Source: Paraglaciecola hydrolytica
GTDB lineage: Bacteria; Pseudomonadota; Gammaproteobacteria; Enterobacterales; Alteromonadaceae
Assembly: GCF_001565895.1 (NCBI RefSeq)
Contig: NZ_LSNE01000003.1
Span: 367,438 to 431,437, forward strand
DNA: 64,000 nucleotides
Direction of reading: 5' to 3'
The position numbers were made by a program, and so were the translations under genes. The notes beneath the pieces were generated by a model. That model had not been told where the DNA came from. It ran no database searches and was given only the letters and a program-made list of their open reading frames with translations. Of this stretch, positions 35,755 to 45,583 are shown one piece after another. How positions within the stretch are numbered: position 1 is the first letter of the stretch; each line of letters begins with the position of its first letter.

Positions 35755-37270
35755 ATTGATCCTCCAACCCGGCCAGCTTGACCTTGCTACTTTGCGTCAG
35801 GTGTATCGTAAACATATTCCCCTTGAGCTGAGCAAGGATGCCGAGCCGGGCATTAATGCCGCAGAAAAAGTCGTATTAGATGTGATCAAACAAGGCCGTA
35901 CAGTGTATGGCATTAATACCGGTTTTGGTTTGCTGGCTAATACTCGCATTGATGTTAATGAGCTGGAGTTATTACAGCGCAGCATAGTCTTATCCCACGC
36001 GGCGGGCACAGGCGATTTTATGTCAGAAGGCACAGTGCGCTTGTTAATGTTGCTCAAAATCAACTCTTTAGCCCGAGGATATTCGGGTATTCGCCTTACA
36101 GTCATTCAGGCTTTAATCGCTTTATATAACGCCCGTATTTATCCGGCTATTCCTGAAAAAGGCTCAGTCGGCGCATCAGGTGACTTAGCCCCGTTAGCCC
36201 ACATGAGTGTGGTATTACTGGGTGAAGGCGAGGTGTTTCATGATGGTCAGCGACTATCGGCCAATGAAGGGCTAAAAATCGCTGGGTTAGAAACCATTAC
36301 CCTTGCACCCAAAGAAGGCTTGGCTTTGTTAAACGGTACTCAAGCCTCTACAGCCTTTGCCTTACAGGGTTTGTTTTATGCCGAAACTGCCTTGCACAGT
36401 GCCATTGCCATTGGCGCCTTAAGTGTGGATGCCGCCATGGGCTCTCGTGTCCCTTTTGACGATAGAATTCATCAGGCACGTGGCCACAAAAGCCAAATTG
36501 ATATTGCCGCTGCTTACCGAAGTCTTTTGCAAGTCTCCGAGATTGGTTCGTCCCATTCTGGCTGTGAAAAAGTCCAAGATCCTTATTCATTGCGCTGTCA
36601 GCCGCAAGTGATGGGCGCGTGTTTACAGCAAATTCGTTATGCCACTGAAACCCTCGTCATTGAGGCCAATGGTGTGTCGGATAACCCCTTAGTGTTTGCC
36701 GACAGTGGCGATATTTTGTCTGGTGGCAATTTTCACGCCGAAGCCATCGCCATGACAGCCGATATATTGGCCATTGCCTTGTGTGAAATTGGCGCATTGT
36801 CCGAGCGACGTATGGCTTTGTTGATCGATCCAAGCTTAAGCAAGCTTCCGCCGTTTTTAGTCAACAATGGCGGGGTGAACTCGGGTTTTATGATTGCTCA
36901 AGTTACCAGTGCCGCCTTGGCCAGTGAAAACAAAACCTACGCCCATCCAGCATCCATAGACTCCTTGCCCACTTCGGCCAATCAAGAAGATCATGTATCT
37001 ATGGCTACTTTTGCTGCGCGTCGTTTACGGGATATTTATGACAATGTGGCTGGTATATTAGCCATTGAATATTTAGCTGCAGCGCAGGGTGTTGATTTCA
37101 GAGCCCCACTCAAAACCAGTGACAGACTAGAACAGATCAAAGGTTTATTACGTGAAAAAGTCAGCTTTTACGATAAAGATCGTTATTTTGCTCCAGATAT
37201 TGAAGCGGCTAAACAGTTGATAAAAACCGACAAGTTGGCCGATTTAACACAACTCGATTTATTAAATTAA
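35747..37270 (+). CDS. hutH: histidine ammonia-lyase
   Basis: Deaminates L-histidine to urocanate. A 507-residue member of the aromatic ammonia-lyases; the ASG tripeptide that forms the MIO electrophile lies at residues 143-145 in [16 protein letters not shown]. Also seen: VYGINTGFG, the NGTQ motif and [19 protein letters not shown]. The start at 35747 (MNKLILQPG) fits the family; the frame is open 42 bases further up inside hutU. Confidence 0.97.
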   Translation: MNKLILQPGQLDLATLRQVYRKHIPLELSKDAEPGINAAEKVVLDVIKQGRTVYGINTGFGLLANTRIDVNELELLQRSIVLSHAAGTGDFMSEGTVRLLMLLKINSLARGYSGIRLTVIQALIALYNARIYPAIPEKGSVGASGDLAPLAHMSVVLLGEGEVFHDGQRLSANEGLKIAGLETITLAPKEGLALLNGTQASTAFALQGLFYAETALHSAIAIGALSVDAAMGSRVPFDDRIHQARGHKSQIDIAAAYRSLLQVSEIGSSHSGCEKVQDPYSLRCQPQVMGACLQQIRYATETLVIEANGVSDNPLVFADSGDILSGGNFHAEAIAMTADILAIALCEIGALSERRMALLIDPSLSKLPPFLVNNGGVNSGFMIAQVTSAALASENKTYAHPASIDSLPTSANQEDHVSMATFAARRLRDIYDNVAGILAIEYLAAAQGVDFRAPLKTSDRLEQIKGLLREKVSFYDKDRYFAPDIEAAKQLIKTDKLADLTQLDLLN

Positions 37271-37297
37271 GCGAACACAATAAAGCGTTTAGTATTA

Positions 37298-38044
37298 TTA
37301 ATTTTGATACGACTCAACGATTTTTTGATACTGGCCGCTGTGTTTAAGTTGGTCGATAGCGTGTTGTAAGCGCTTTGCCAACTCGGTTGGCACGGCGTGA
37401 TTTAATGCTAGAAAATTATTACCTGCCGTGTTGATTTGGAATGCAGGTGCTGCAGTATCAGTGGGTACCTGATTATTGGCAAGCCAGCTTGGCATAACAA
37501 TGTCCGAACCAATTACCAAATCTATTTTTCCTTGTAAAAACATAGGAATGGATTCAGCTTTACTGCGAAATTGAATTAGATTTTTACCATATTCGAAGCC
37601 TTGTGCTAACAAAAACTCCTCATAAACGTCTCCGTGAGCCACTGCAATTGAATACTGTTTGGCTTGTTCTAAATTGTCGATCGTTATGTCGGATCTACTG
37701 GCGAGTCGATATAAAAAGGCTTTGGAAGACGCTAGCGGACCTACCCACTGAAATAAATGTTCCCTAGCTTCGGTTTTGGAGATGGTGAAAATACCACTGG
37801 TTGGGGTCTTCTCAGCTAACTCAAAAGCGCGTAGCCAAGGATAAATTTGCATCTCACATGAAACGTTTGCCATGGCACATGCTTCGTTCAGAATATCAGC
37901 GTTTATACCTCGGATCTTACCGTTTTCTTCAAAATTGTAAGGTGGAAAATGTTCGGTATACAGGGTCAGTTGATCATCAGCTGCGGCAAGCAAACTGTTG
38001 AAAAAAAACAAACAACTAAACACCGCAAATATAAAGGGCTGCAT
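37298..38044 (-). CDS. periplasmic substrate-binding protein (PBPb/amino-acid type)
   Basis: A 248-residue exported protein of the SBP_bac_3 family. From the ATG at 38044 a signal peptide (FAVFSCLFFFNSLLAAA) precedes the domain, which begins LTLYTEHFPPYNFEENGKIRG and contains GINADILNEAC, SIAVAHGDVYEEF and a final KRLQHAIDQLKHSGQY. No permease lies beside it, so it may be a solo sensor or receptor. It converges on hutH (27 bases). The frame extends to 38152 but would bury the signal peptide. Confidence 0.85.
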   Translation of the reverse strand: MQPFIFAVFSCLFFFNSLLAAADDQLTLYTEHFPPYNFEENGKIRGINADILNEACAMANVSCEMQIYPWLRAFELAEKTPTSGIFTISKTEAREHLFQWVGPLASSKAFLYRLASRSDITIDNLEQAKQYSIAVAHGDVYEEFLLAQGFEYGKNLIQFRSKAESIPMFLQGKIDLVIGSDIVMPSWLANNQVPTDTAAPAFQINTAGNNFLALNHAVPTELAKRLQHAIDQLKHSGQYQKIVESYQN

Positions 38045-38166
38045 AACCGACCTATTTATCACTAGACATGGGCAATATGACAGAACCCCAAAGGTATAAA
38101 AAGCTTTAACTTTAAATAAAACATTGGTTTTGACCACTCTTGGCTCAATCACACGTATAATGCCCC

Positions 38167-39081
38167 CTAGCGCCCAGCGACTCTTTGCTCACTTGCAAAC
38201 AAACGCCACACTAAGCCTGCACCCACTGAATAAGTGCTTTTTTCAATAAATAACGGACTATTTTGGTTGGCGGCAGAATCATGGATTGTGGTACTTGCCC
38301 CTAAAAATACACGTATATCTTTTGTCGCATCAAACGAAAAACCTAGTGCTAAACTAGTGCCCATGTAACCGCCTTTTGCATCATAAGCTGGCCTTTGTGC
38401 CGTGACAAAATCAGTATCAACCTGATAAAAGTAATCATGTAATGCTTCGGTGGCCCAAGTTGGTGAAAGACTTACTGACAAAGCCGTTTTTTCGCTTAAC
38501 CATCCACGCTGACGATAAACTAACATCGGTTGAAATACGTAACCTCGATGATCGATACCCGAGAAATCAGTCGAAAATACCGCTCTTGCTTGCAGATTCA
38601 AGAACAGCTCGCCACTACCATGTGCAGCTAAAGCATTTTCAACAAAGTCAAACTGCCTCAAGCGCATTTTAAGCTGTGGACCTAATTCGAAAATAAAATC
38701 AATGTCAGGCATACCAGCTCTAGCAAGGTTATCTTCAGAGTTTGCACCAAAAGACGCAGCCAGTGATAAATCTAGTTCATAGTTAGCTTTGTCTATCGCA
38801 ACCGCCCTTGCAATTGCCCCATCTCCTATACGTATTGTTTCGCCGCGATAAATAAAATAAGGGGCCGCAATCACATTAGTATGATTTTGCCCCGCAGCAG
38901 GATACTCCGGAGTATCAAATACGGCGGTAAATAAGCCAGCTTCCCATACTGGCCGTAAATCATCCTCTAGGGTGATATCTTGTTGGGCTGCGATATTACT
39001 ACTCACTAAACACATCGTAGCCAAAACGATATATTCGGCCGTTTTGCTTATACCTGTCAAAATCCCTCGCATTTCTTTCAT
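38167..39081 (-). CDS. MipA/OmpV family outer-membrane protein
   Basis: A 304-residue exported protein: signal sequence to about residue 32 (ATMCLVSSNIAAQ), then WEAGLFTAVFDTPEYPAAGQ and repeated amphipathic strands, ending in a LVWRLF strand with extra tail residues. This is the MipA/OmpV pattern (a barrel of 10-12 strands). Members have been linked to murein scaffolding and to outer-membrane channels; the exact role is open. Confidence 0.8.
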   Translation of the reverse strand: MKEMRGILTGISKTAEYIVLATMCLVSSNIAAQQDITLEDDLRPVWEAGLFTAVFDTPEYPAAGQNHTNVIAAPYFIYRGETIRIGDGAIARAVAIDKANYELDLSLAASFGANSEDNLARAGMPDIDFIFELGPQLKMRLRQFDFVENALAAHGSGELFLNLQARAVFSTDFSGIDHRGYVFQPMLVYRQRGWLSEKTALSVSLSPTWATEALHDYFYQVDTDFVTAQRPAYDAKGGYMGTSLALGFSFDATKDIRVFLGASTTIHDSAANQNSPLFIEKSTYSVGAGLVWRLFASEQRVAGR

Positions 39082-39335
39082 CCTATATTTAATTCAAACA
39101 TCTTTATTTACGTGTTTTAAGCAAAAAGGATCACCAAACCTTGGATCCGGCAAACTTGCTGCTTGAATATATAAAATTAACGCAGCAGACGCGCTGTTAT
39201 TTAGCCTCAATATTTCGCTAATCCTCTCGCTAATTACACGTAATTTTTACCATAAAAGTAGATTTCATCTTCTGATATTTTATTTCCCTCTCACTTTATT
39301 TCACCGGCCTGAAAACCAAGGTGCACACTTAGCTT

Positions 39336-39551
39336 TTGCAAGCTGGTTCGCCTGGTTATGGCAGAATCTATGGTGGCGTTCAAACCTTAGTGGCAGGTTC
39401 TAATACTTTTAGTTTTAATCCGGTGGATAATGCGGGTGGTGATCTGGCGATTATTCAGCGAGTGACTTTGCAACTAAAGGCTAATTTGGCGGGTACTGCT
39501 GCCGCAAGTGACAGCATTTTGCTCGAGAACGTGCTGGTAAATTTGCCTTAG
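39336..39551 (+). pseudogene. orphan C-terminal fragment of a secreted protein
   Basis: A 71-codon open stretch preceded directly by an in-frame stop (39330-39332), with no ATG or RBS at its front. Its residues (GYGRIYGGVQTLVAGSNTF, then IIQRVTLQLKANL and ILLENVLVNLP) look like the final beta-sandwich segment of a larger secreted enzyme or carbohydrate-binding module, not a full protein. A normal terminator follows. It is best read as the surviving 3' end of a deleted gene. Confidence 0.55.
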
Positions 39552-39581
39552 AATCTCTAGTTTAAATAGCAAATATAACAA

Positions 39582-39604
39582 AGGCGCTGAATAAGCGCCT
39601 TTTT
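39582..39604. terminator. bidirectional terminator between the gene remnant and hslU
   Basis: Stem AGGCGCT/AGCGCCT (7 bp, 5-base loop) followed by TTTT on the plus strand, and on the minus strand by TTGTTAT. It can end the remnant's transcript and also read-through from hslVU, whose last stop is at 39666. Confidence 0.8.
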
Positions 39605-39665
39605 CATAAGTGCATGCTAAATCAATACTAAATCCAGTGTCAGTCGTTACTGGTTTAGTACGTGC

Positions 39666-41003
39666 CTACAAAATAAAACGACTCAAATCTTCGTTTTCTA
39701 CCAGTTTTTCTAGGTGATCGTTCACGTATGTAGCATCGACTGTTAGTGATTCACCGTGTTTTTCAGAAGCATCAAAAGAAATTTCTTCCATGAGTTTCTC
39801 CATCACCGTATGCAAACGGCGAGCACCAATGTTTTCAGTACGCTCGTTGACTGTCCATGCTGCGTTGGCGATGCGCTCGATACCGTCTTCGGTAAAAGTG
39901 ACATCAACCCCTTCTGTTTTTAACAATGCGACATATTGTTCGGTTAACGAAGCATTGGGCTCAGTTAAAATACGCACAAAATCTTTGGCAGTTAAGGCTG
40001 ACAATTCAACTCGAATGGGTAAACGGCCTTGTAATTCGGGGATTAAATCCGAAGGTTTACACATCTGAAACGCGCCAGAGGCAATAAACAGAATATGGTC
40101 GGTTTTCACCATGCCGTGTTTAGTTGATACCGTACAACCTTCAACCATGGGCAGTAAGTCACGTTGCACGCCTTCACGGGATACATCACCACCGCTACTA
40201 CCACTGCCTGTGCGTTTACAGATTTTGTCGATTTCATCGATAAACACAATACCGTTTTGCTCTAACGATTCGATGGCGCTTTGTTTGAGCTCCTCTTGGT
40301 TAACCAGTTTGGCGGCTTCGTCATCAACTAACAACTTAAACGCATCTTTGATTTTAAGAGTTTTCTTTTTCTTGGAAGAGCCAGAATTTAAATTCTGAAA
40401 CATGCCTTGCAACTGGTTAGTCATTTCTTCCATGCCCGGAGGTGCCATGATTTCTACACCTATCTGCGGGGTAGCAACATCTATCTCAATTTCTTTGTCA
40501 TCAAGCTGACCTTCACGCAATTTTTTACGGAAGATTTGACGGGTGTTTTTACCTTGGGCTTCTTCCTTCTCACCCCAGACGTTTTCTGGTGGTGGCAATA
40601 AGGCATCTAGAATACGTTCTTCGGCGGCTTCTTCGGCACGGTACTTAACACGAATGGTCGCCTGCTCTTTGGTCATTTTTACTGCGATATCAGCCAAGTC
40701 ACGGATGATCGAATCCACTTCCTTACCTACATATCCCACCTCGGTAAACTTAGTTGCTTCCACTTTGATAAAAGGTGCATTGGCTAATTTAGCTAAACGG
40801 CGGGCAATTTCGGTTTTACCTACCCCTGTTGGACCTATCATGAGGATGTTTTTAGGGGTGACTTCTTGGCGCAGTTCTAGTGGCAACTGCATACGGCGCC
40901 AGCGATTACGCAAAGCAATCGATACCGCACGTTTGGCATTTTGCTGGCCAATAATATGACAATCCAGTTCATGGACAATTTCTCTTGGAGTCATTTCTGA
41001 CAT
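39666..41003 (-). CDS. hslU: ATP-dependent protease ATPase subunit HslU
   Basis: Hexameric AAA+ unfoldase of the HslUV protease. A 445-residue protein with Walker [14 protein letters not shown] (about 57-69), the pore-1 motif region [10 protein letters not shown], the I-domain insert (about 110-235), Walker [10 protein letters not shown], and sensor 2 in [11 protein letters not shown]. The C-terminus ends LSRFIL, the peptide that docks into HslV and opens it. It follows hslV by 81 bases. Confidence 0.98.
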   Translation of the reverse strand: MSEMTPREIVHELDCHIIGQQNAKRAVSIALRNRWRRMQLPLELRQEVTPKNILMIGPTGVGKTEIARRLAKLANAPFIKVEATKFTEVGYVGKEVDSIIRDLADIAVKMTKEQATIRVKYRAEEAAEERILDALLPPPENVWGEKEEAQGKNTRQIFRKKLREGQLDDKEIEIDVATPQIGVEIMAPPGMEEMTNQLQGMFQNLNSGSSKKKKTLKIKDAFKLLVDDEAAKLVNQEELKQSAIESLEQNGIVFIDEIDKICKRTGSGSSGGDVSREGVQRDLLPMVEGCTVSTKHGMVKTDHILFIASGAFQMCKPSDLIPELQGRLPIRVELSALTAKDFVRILTEPNASLTEQYVALLKTEGVDVTFTEDGIERIANAAWTVNERTENIGARRLHTVMEKLMEEISFDASEKHGESLTVDATYVNDHLEKLVENEDLSRFIL

Positions 41004-41084
41004 AGTTTTAACCTTATATTCGGGATAATTAACTCACAGCAAAACTGTTGCTCTGAGTCAGGGAATGTATGCAAATACTGCTTA

Positions 41085-41609
41085 TTAATAATCGATGGTT
41101 TCAATAGTTTGGCTGTGATTGGTGAATACACAAATGTCGCCAGCTATGGTCAAACTCTTCTCAGCAATTTCGCGCGCGGATAATTCAGTGTTATTAAGTA
41201 AGGCCATGGCGGCGGCTTGCGCATAATTACCACCTGAACCAATGGCTATCAGATCATTTTCAGGCTGCACCACATCACCATTGCCGGTAATAATAAAAGA
41301 GGCTGTTTCATCGGCTACCGCCAATAAAGCTTCTAGCTTTCTGAGCATGCGATCAGTACGCCAATCTTTTGCGAGTTCAACAGCGGCGCGGGTTAAATTA
41401 CCTTGGTGCATTTCTAGTTTTGATTCAAAACGTTCAAACAAAGTAAATGCATCTGCGGTACCACCAGCAAAACCAGCGATTACTTTATTGTGGTATAAAC
41501 GGCGCACTTTTTTGGCATTGCCTTTCATTACGGTATTACCAAGGGATACTTGGCCATCACCGGCAATTACCACCTGATTATTACGTCGTACAGACACGAT
41601 AGTAGTCAC
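41085..41609 (-). CDS. hslV: ATP-dependent protease peptidase subunit HslV
   Basis: N-terminal-threonine peptidase of the HslUV complex. The start [20 protein letters not shown] leaves the catalytic threonine as the second residue after methionine removal; [17 protein letters not shown] and [13 protein letters not shown] are conserved. 174 residues, as in E. coli (176). A sigma-32 promoter lies 87 bases upstream. Confidence 0.98.
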   Translation of the reverse strand: MTTIVSVRRNNQVVIAGDGQVSLGNTVMKGNAKKVRRLYHNKVIAGFAGGTADAFTLFERFESKLEMHQGNLTRAAVELAKDWRTDRMLRKLEALLAVADETASFIITGNGDVVQPENDLIAIGSGGNYAQAAAMALLNNTELSAREIAEKSLTIAGDICVFTNHSQTIETIDY

Positions 41610-41695
41610 AAAAATTCCTTAAAAACGGGACAAAATAAGTTGTCGGTTAAGCGCTAGTTTTATTATTACCACTAAGTTAGCGCACTATGACCTAG

Positions 41696-41723
41696 ATGTG
41701 GGGAGGAAAGTATTATTTTCAAG
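41696..41723 (-). promoter_or_regulatory. sigma-32 heat-shock promoter of hslVU
   Basis: On the minus strand CTTGAAA (41717-41723), 13 bases, then CCCCACAT (41696-41703): an excellent match to the RpoH consensus CTTGAAA-N13/14-CCCCATNT. It lies 87 bases before hslV, an operon known to be heat-inducible. The rest of 41610-41914 is A+T-rich and shows nothing else I can name. Confidence 0.9.
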
Positions 41724-41914
41724 TTTCATTCAACTTAGCATAGGTAAGTAAAAGTAAATTTAACGGATTTTGCTCCTACCCTAGGCATCAATATCATGGT
41801 GCTTACACATTAAACAGCTAACGAGTTTGCTTAAGTCAACCAAGACATAATAGGCCTTGGCGAGTTACACTACGCCTTTGGCTTAGGCCTATCATTAATT
41901 TTGGAAACGAATAC

Positions 41915-42598
41915 ATGGCTGTACTTAAACGCCTGGATCAAACTTTGAGTAACTTAGGTTATTGTTCGCGCCGCGAAGTGCGGATTTGGCTACGGGATAA
42001 ACGCGTTAGAGTGGCTGGTGAGTTGACCAAAAATGCTGCCTTAAAAGTTGATCCGGCTAGCGTGACGGTAGATGATAAACCCCTTGACCATCCGGGCGAC
42101 ATTCTCATTATGCTGAATAAACCCTTGGGTTATGTTTGTACCCACGACATTAATGAGGGCCAGCGTATTTATGATTTGTTGCCAGAGATTTGGCTAGGCA
42201 GAAGCCCACAGGTTGTTAGTGTTGGTCGCTTGGATAAAGATACCACTGGCTTAATTTTAATTACTGATCAATCGGCTTTAGTACAAAAGCTCACCTCACC
42301 CAAACAGCATGTGAACAAAGTGTATCGGGTCACTGTTGATAAACCTCTAGATCAAACAATAATCGAGCAGTTTGCCACGGGTGTGCAGTTAATCAGTGAG
42401 ACCGAGCCTTGTTTGCCCGCCACACTAGAGATTATTGACACTCACACCGCCAAAGTCACACTTAATGAAGGTAAGTATCACCAAGTACGCCGTATGTTTG
42501 CCGCCTGTGATAATCATGTAGTGACACTACACCGCGAGCAATTTGGCCACTATACCTTAGGTGACTTAGCACCAGGTGAATGGCGCGATTTAATCTAG
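41915..42598 (+). CDS. RsuA-family pseudouridine synthase
   Basis: A 227-residue enzyme with an N-terminal S4 RNA-binding domain (about 5-60: RLDQTLSNLGYCSRREVRIWL) and the RsuA/RluB/E/F catalytic core with GRLDKDTTGLILITD (catalytic Asp near 107) and KYHQVRRMFAACDNHV. The S4-containing small form fits RsuA (16S rRNA U516) better than RluE. The exact target site is inferred. It stands alone between hslV and the minus-strand genes. Confidence 0.88.
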   Translation: MAVLKRLDQTLSNLGYCSRREVRIWLRDKRVRVAGELTKNAALKVDPASVTVDDKPLDHPGDILIMLNKPLGYVCTHDINEGQRIYDLLPEIWLGRSPQVVSVGRLDKDTTGLILITDQSALVQKLTSPKQHVNKVYRVTVDKPLDQTIIEQFATGVQLISETEPCLPATLEIIDTHTAKVTLNEGKYHQVRRMFAACDNHVVTLHREQFGHYTLGDLAPGEWRDLI

Positions 42599-42662
42599 AG
42601 ATGATTAACAAAGGCCTTGTATTTTGGCCAAGCTTAAATACAAAGTTTGTGACAAGGTTGTT

Positions 42663-42992
42663 TTAGCTAACACCAAGTTCAATGGTGAGTTGGCAATCAA
42701 TATCTTTAAGCATACGGTTGACGCTTAATGGCACACTTAGGGAATGTTGTGGTGACTCAGGCGCAACAGCAATCAAGATATCACATTCACTTTCTAGCAC
42801 TTTTTGCCGAATAAAAAAGTGGTTGATGTCATCCATATAAGATTCAAGTAATGGTACGCAGCCAATAAAATACTTAGCATTGGGGCTAGGACAATAAGTC
42901 GCCCCCTGCACTTCCCTAACTAAGGTTAAAGCTTGCATCTTGTCCAGTTGCAAAAAACGAAAATCAACCGAAACCTCTTGCGTCTCTAACAT
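42663..42992 (-). CDS. uncharacterised small protein
   Basis: A 109-residue soluble protein with no recognised domain, signal peptide or membrane helix. It has mixed alpha/beta character and three cysteines (TYCPSPNAKYFIGCVPLL, SECDILI, IDCQLTIEL). It lies between ftsN and hslV on the same strand, 46 bases after ftsN, so it may share the ftsN transcript. Confidence 0.6.
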   Translation of the reverse strand: MLETQEVSVDFRFLQLDKMQALTLVREVQGATYCPSPNAKYFIGCVPLLESYMDDINHFFIRQKVLESECDILIAVAPESPQHSLSVPLSVNRMLKDIDCQLTIELGVS

Positions 42993-43038
42993 GCCCTATT
43001 CCTTAACTTATGCTAAACCTCGCGATTGAAAATCGAGT

Positions 43039-43569
43039 TTAAAGGTTCCAATTCCATACTACACAACCGTTTATTTTAGCGCGTTGCAAAGTATGGCGGT
43101 CTGCCTCGGCATGGCGTTTACTCTCATAAGGTCCAAGAATGACACGATACCAAGAACTTCCCTCGCTATTACGCACTTGGGCTTCTAAACCTTGAAAGGC
43201 AATTTTAGCTTTAAGCTCTTCTGCTTGAGAGCGCACTTTAAAAGAGCCACATTGCATAAGATAACGCACTGTCGATTTAGCCCGTTCTTCCACTTCAACT
43301 TCAACCGTATATTCAGGTAGGCTGGTAATAAATTCCCACTCTTCTTTAGGCATATCAGGCAATGCATCTTTTTCTTGCTGCGTCGCAGCGGGTTGCGTGG
43401 CAACTTGTGGTTTTTCAGGCGCAGTGCCTTTAATCGACCATAAAAAATAACCAAAGGCAGCCAGTAAACTAAGGGTGATAACTATCCTTGGCCAGGGCAG
43501 TGTGCGTTTGGGAGGTGGTGGTGGTGCTTTTTTACCGCGCCCACGTGCCACATAATCATTGTGTGCCAT
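43039..43569 (-). CDS. ftsN: FtsN-like SPOR-domain cell-division protein
   Basis: A 176-residue bitopic protein. The cytoplasmic N-terminus MAHNDYVARGRGKK followed by a proline run is the FtsN pattern; one helix (about 30-48), a linker, and a C-terminal SPOR domain (about 105-176: YLMQCGSFKVRSQAEELKA, YRVILGPYESKRHA) that binds denuded septal glycan. FtsN lies beside hslVU in E. coli too. It is shorter than E. coli FtsN (319), mainly in the linker. The ATG at 43569 was chosen over 43590. Confidence 0.85.
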   Translation of the reverse strand: MAHNDYVARGRGKKAPPPPPKRTLPWPRIVITLSLLAAFGYFLWSIKGTAPEKPQVATQPAATQQEKDALPDMPKEEWEFITSLPEYTVEVEVEERAKSTVRYLMQCGSFKVRSQAEELKAKIAFQGLEAQVRNSEGSSWYRVILGPYESKRHAEADRHTLQRAKINGCVVWNWNL

Positions 43570-43655
43570 AAAAAAGGGATATCCAAACATCAGAATGTCT
43601 ATTGGGAGGATGATTTTACCTAGGCTGGTGAAATCCTCAATGATATTCGTATTAA

Positions 43656-43963
43656 ATAATCAGGCGTACCACCATGATGATTGAACAATGGCTGTCCAAT
43701 GCACTAAAAACAGTGGTATTTGAGTCCAACGACCAATAGCTTTGGAGCAAGATTAGGTCGATGAGCGGGACTTTTTTGAATCAATATTGGCGTGAAGGCG
43801 CATTGGCTGGAGCTAAACCTGAACATACTTTTTTTGTTAAAGTGGAGGCGCAACAATGACTGATCTAGATATTCGCCAAGGACGTTTGATTTTGCAAGTT
43901 GGGATAGCGTTAAGCAAACCTACTAAATTTATCATTTTAAGGCTTGAACAAACAATGACGTGA
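43656..43963 (+). pseudogene. decayed phage tail-sheath protein, C-terminal domain
   Basis: Translation by eye gives a tail-sheath C-terminal domain in two frames. Frame one runs RRTTMMIEQWLSNALKTVVF, ESNDQ, a TAG stop (43737-43739), then LWSKIRSMSGTFLNQYWREG, ALAGAKPEHTFFVKV. A one-base shift near 43855 continues with MTDLDIRQGRLILQVGIALS, KPTKFIILRLEQ and a final TGA at 43961. The order (RR...VVFEpN.. LW.. FL..W..GAL.GA.P..FFV.. MT..D...GRL....G.A..KP.EF) is that of Phage_sheath_1C. It has a nonsense and a frameshift mutation and no N-terminal part. Confidence 0.85.
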
Positions 43964-43973
43964 TGATTTGGCT

Positions 43974-44621
43974 TTAAGTTCGTCTGGCTAGATTTTTCAT
44001 GGTTAACCATAAAAACCCTCTGCTCAATAGGCTTGCCCCATTCATAAAAATCAATGGCCAAGCTGCGGCAAAAGGCATGGTCAAGGCAAAAGCCAAGGTA
44101 GTGATATCTTTAAAAATGATAGATAGGATCATGGACTCGGATAAGGCACCTATGGTTTTCTCCCTTCTGATCACTAACCACTGATGTACAGTGCCCTGTA
44201 CTAGAATAAGAGCAACTACCACCATAAAACCATTGGTGCCAAAGGTGGCGAGTGTGGGAAATGGCCTGAACAACATGGCGACGAAACCCAATGCTATGGC
44301 TATAGCTGCGCCAAAAAATGCGTAATAACTCGCTGTGGAATGTCTGTCTGACCAAATTCGCCACAAAATTACCAGCAGTAACAGTAATGCCCCTGAGCGA
44401 GTCCAAACCAAATAATGGTTAAATTCCTGCAGGGATAAACCAAAGATAAAATTGGCGTAAAAGGCAAAAAAACTCGACGAAAATTGGTTTATCGACAAGC
44501 TTTGACTGGCTTTGCCTGTGGTCTTTTTAACCTTAGAAAGCTGCAATATTTGATGTAATAAACCGTACCAAGTGAATAAAAATACCACTGAACTCAACCA
44601 ACCAAACAGGTGATACCACAT
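43974..44621 (-). CDS. polytopic membrane protein with PQ-loop-like repeat
   Basis: A 215-residue inner-membrane protein with about six to seven hydrophobic helices. The N-terminal part (SLSINQFSSSFFAFYANFIF near residues 42-61) resembles the PQ-loop/SWEET-like pattern, with a second half of similar layout. Members of this broad group move sugars or amino acids. Its ATG follows the glsA stop without a gap (TAGATG), so it is coupled to glutaminase, and a role in glutamine or glutamate traffic is possible but unproven. Confidence 0.6.
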   Translation of the reverse strand: MWYHLFGWLSSVVFLFTWYGLLHQILQLSKVKKTTGKASQSLSINQFSSSFFAFYANFIFGLSLQEFNHYLVWTRSGALLLLLVILWRIWSDRHSTASYYAFFGAAIAIALGFVAMLFRPFPTLATFGTNGFMVVVALILVQGTVHQWLVIRREKTIGALSESMILSIIFKDITTLAFALTMPFAAAWPLIFMNGASLLSRGFLWLTMKNLARRT

Positions 44622-45542
44622 CTAATCCCCAAATACCGACCAGCCGGTTTGTTGTGTTAGCATTTCTAAGGCCAGCGTGCCTAATTTACTATTGCCTATG
44701 GTATCCAGCCCGGGTGACCACACCGCGATAGAGGCTTTACCGGGCGCTATGGCTAATATGCCACCACCGACCCCACTTTTACCAGGTAAACCCACTCTAA
44801 AGGCAAATTCGCCAGAGCCATCGTAGTGACCACACATTAACATCAAGGCATTAATACGTTTTGCCCTTTTGGCTGATATTACAGGGTAGCCTGTTAGGGG
44901 GTTAATGCCATTGTTGGCTAGATATAAACCGGCGGTGGCCAATTGCATGGTATTCATGGCGATAGAACAATGATGAAAATAAGTACCAAGCACAGCGCTA
45001 ACCGGATTTTGAAAATGGCCAAAGGAGGCCATAAAGTGCGCAAGTGACGCGTTTCTGTCACCTGTTTCGTGCTCTGAGCGGGCGACTTTTTCATCGATAG
45101 CGATACTGTCGTCGTTAGCTACAAAGCGCACAAACTGCAGGATTTCCGCTAGGGTTTCTTTGGGCTGATGGCCTTGCATAATGATATCTGCAATAGCAAT
45201 GGCGCCAGCGTTGATAAAAGGGTTACGTGGTTTTCCTTGCTCGTGTTCAAGCTGCACAATTGAATTAAAGGGGTCACCTGAGGGTTCGCGGCCGACCCTA
45301 TTCCATATGCTTTCACCTAATTTGCCTAAGGCCAGCGTTAAGGTAAAAACTTTAGAAATACTCTGGATGGAAAACAGCGTTTGGGCGCAACCGGCGTTAT
45401 AGATTTCACCGTTTGGCAAAGCAATGCTCATAGCAAATTGATCTGACTTAACACAAGCTAGCTGTGGGATATAGCTAGCCACTTTGCCCTTATCAGACAT
45501 CAGTGCCATTTGCGCAGCGATATCGTCAATAATATTTTGCAT
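44622..45542 (-). CDS. glsA: glutaminase
   Basis: Hydrolyses L-glutamine to glutamate and ammonia. A 306-residue serine-dependent beta-lactamase-fold enzyme: S61xxK64 in [22 protein letters not shown], the ENDxA-like region and [16 protein letters not shown] near the C-terminus. Length matches E. coli GlsB (308). It lies 41 bases after ilvA on the same strand and abuts the PQ-loop protein. Confidence 0.95.
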   Translation of the reverse strand: MQNIIDDIAAQMALMSDKGKVASYIPQLACVKSDQFAMSIALPNGEIYNAGCAQTLFSIQSISKVFTLTLALGKLGESIWNRVGREPSGDPFNSIVQLEHEQGKPRNPFINAGAIAIADIIMQGHQPKETLAEILQFVRFVANDDSIAIDEKVARSEHETGDRNASLAHFMASFGHFQNPVSAVLGTYFHHCSIAMNTMQLATAGLYLANNGINPLTGYPVISAKRAKRINALMLMCGHYDGSGEFAFRVGLPGKSGVGGGILAIAPGKASIAVWSPGLDTIGNSKLGTLALEMLTQQTGWSVFGD

Positions 45543-45583
45543 CAGTGGCTCTCTATGTAAGCTCGTTTTTTATAGCATATTGC

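Noticed and set aside
40543-40959. 138-codon open frame on the plus strand opposite hslU
   Set aside because: It is antisense to a full-length conserved gene, has no RBS or known motif, and its text reflects the hslU codon pattern.
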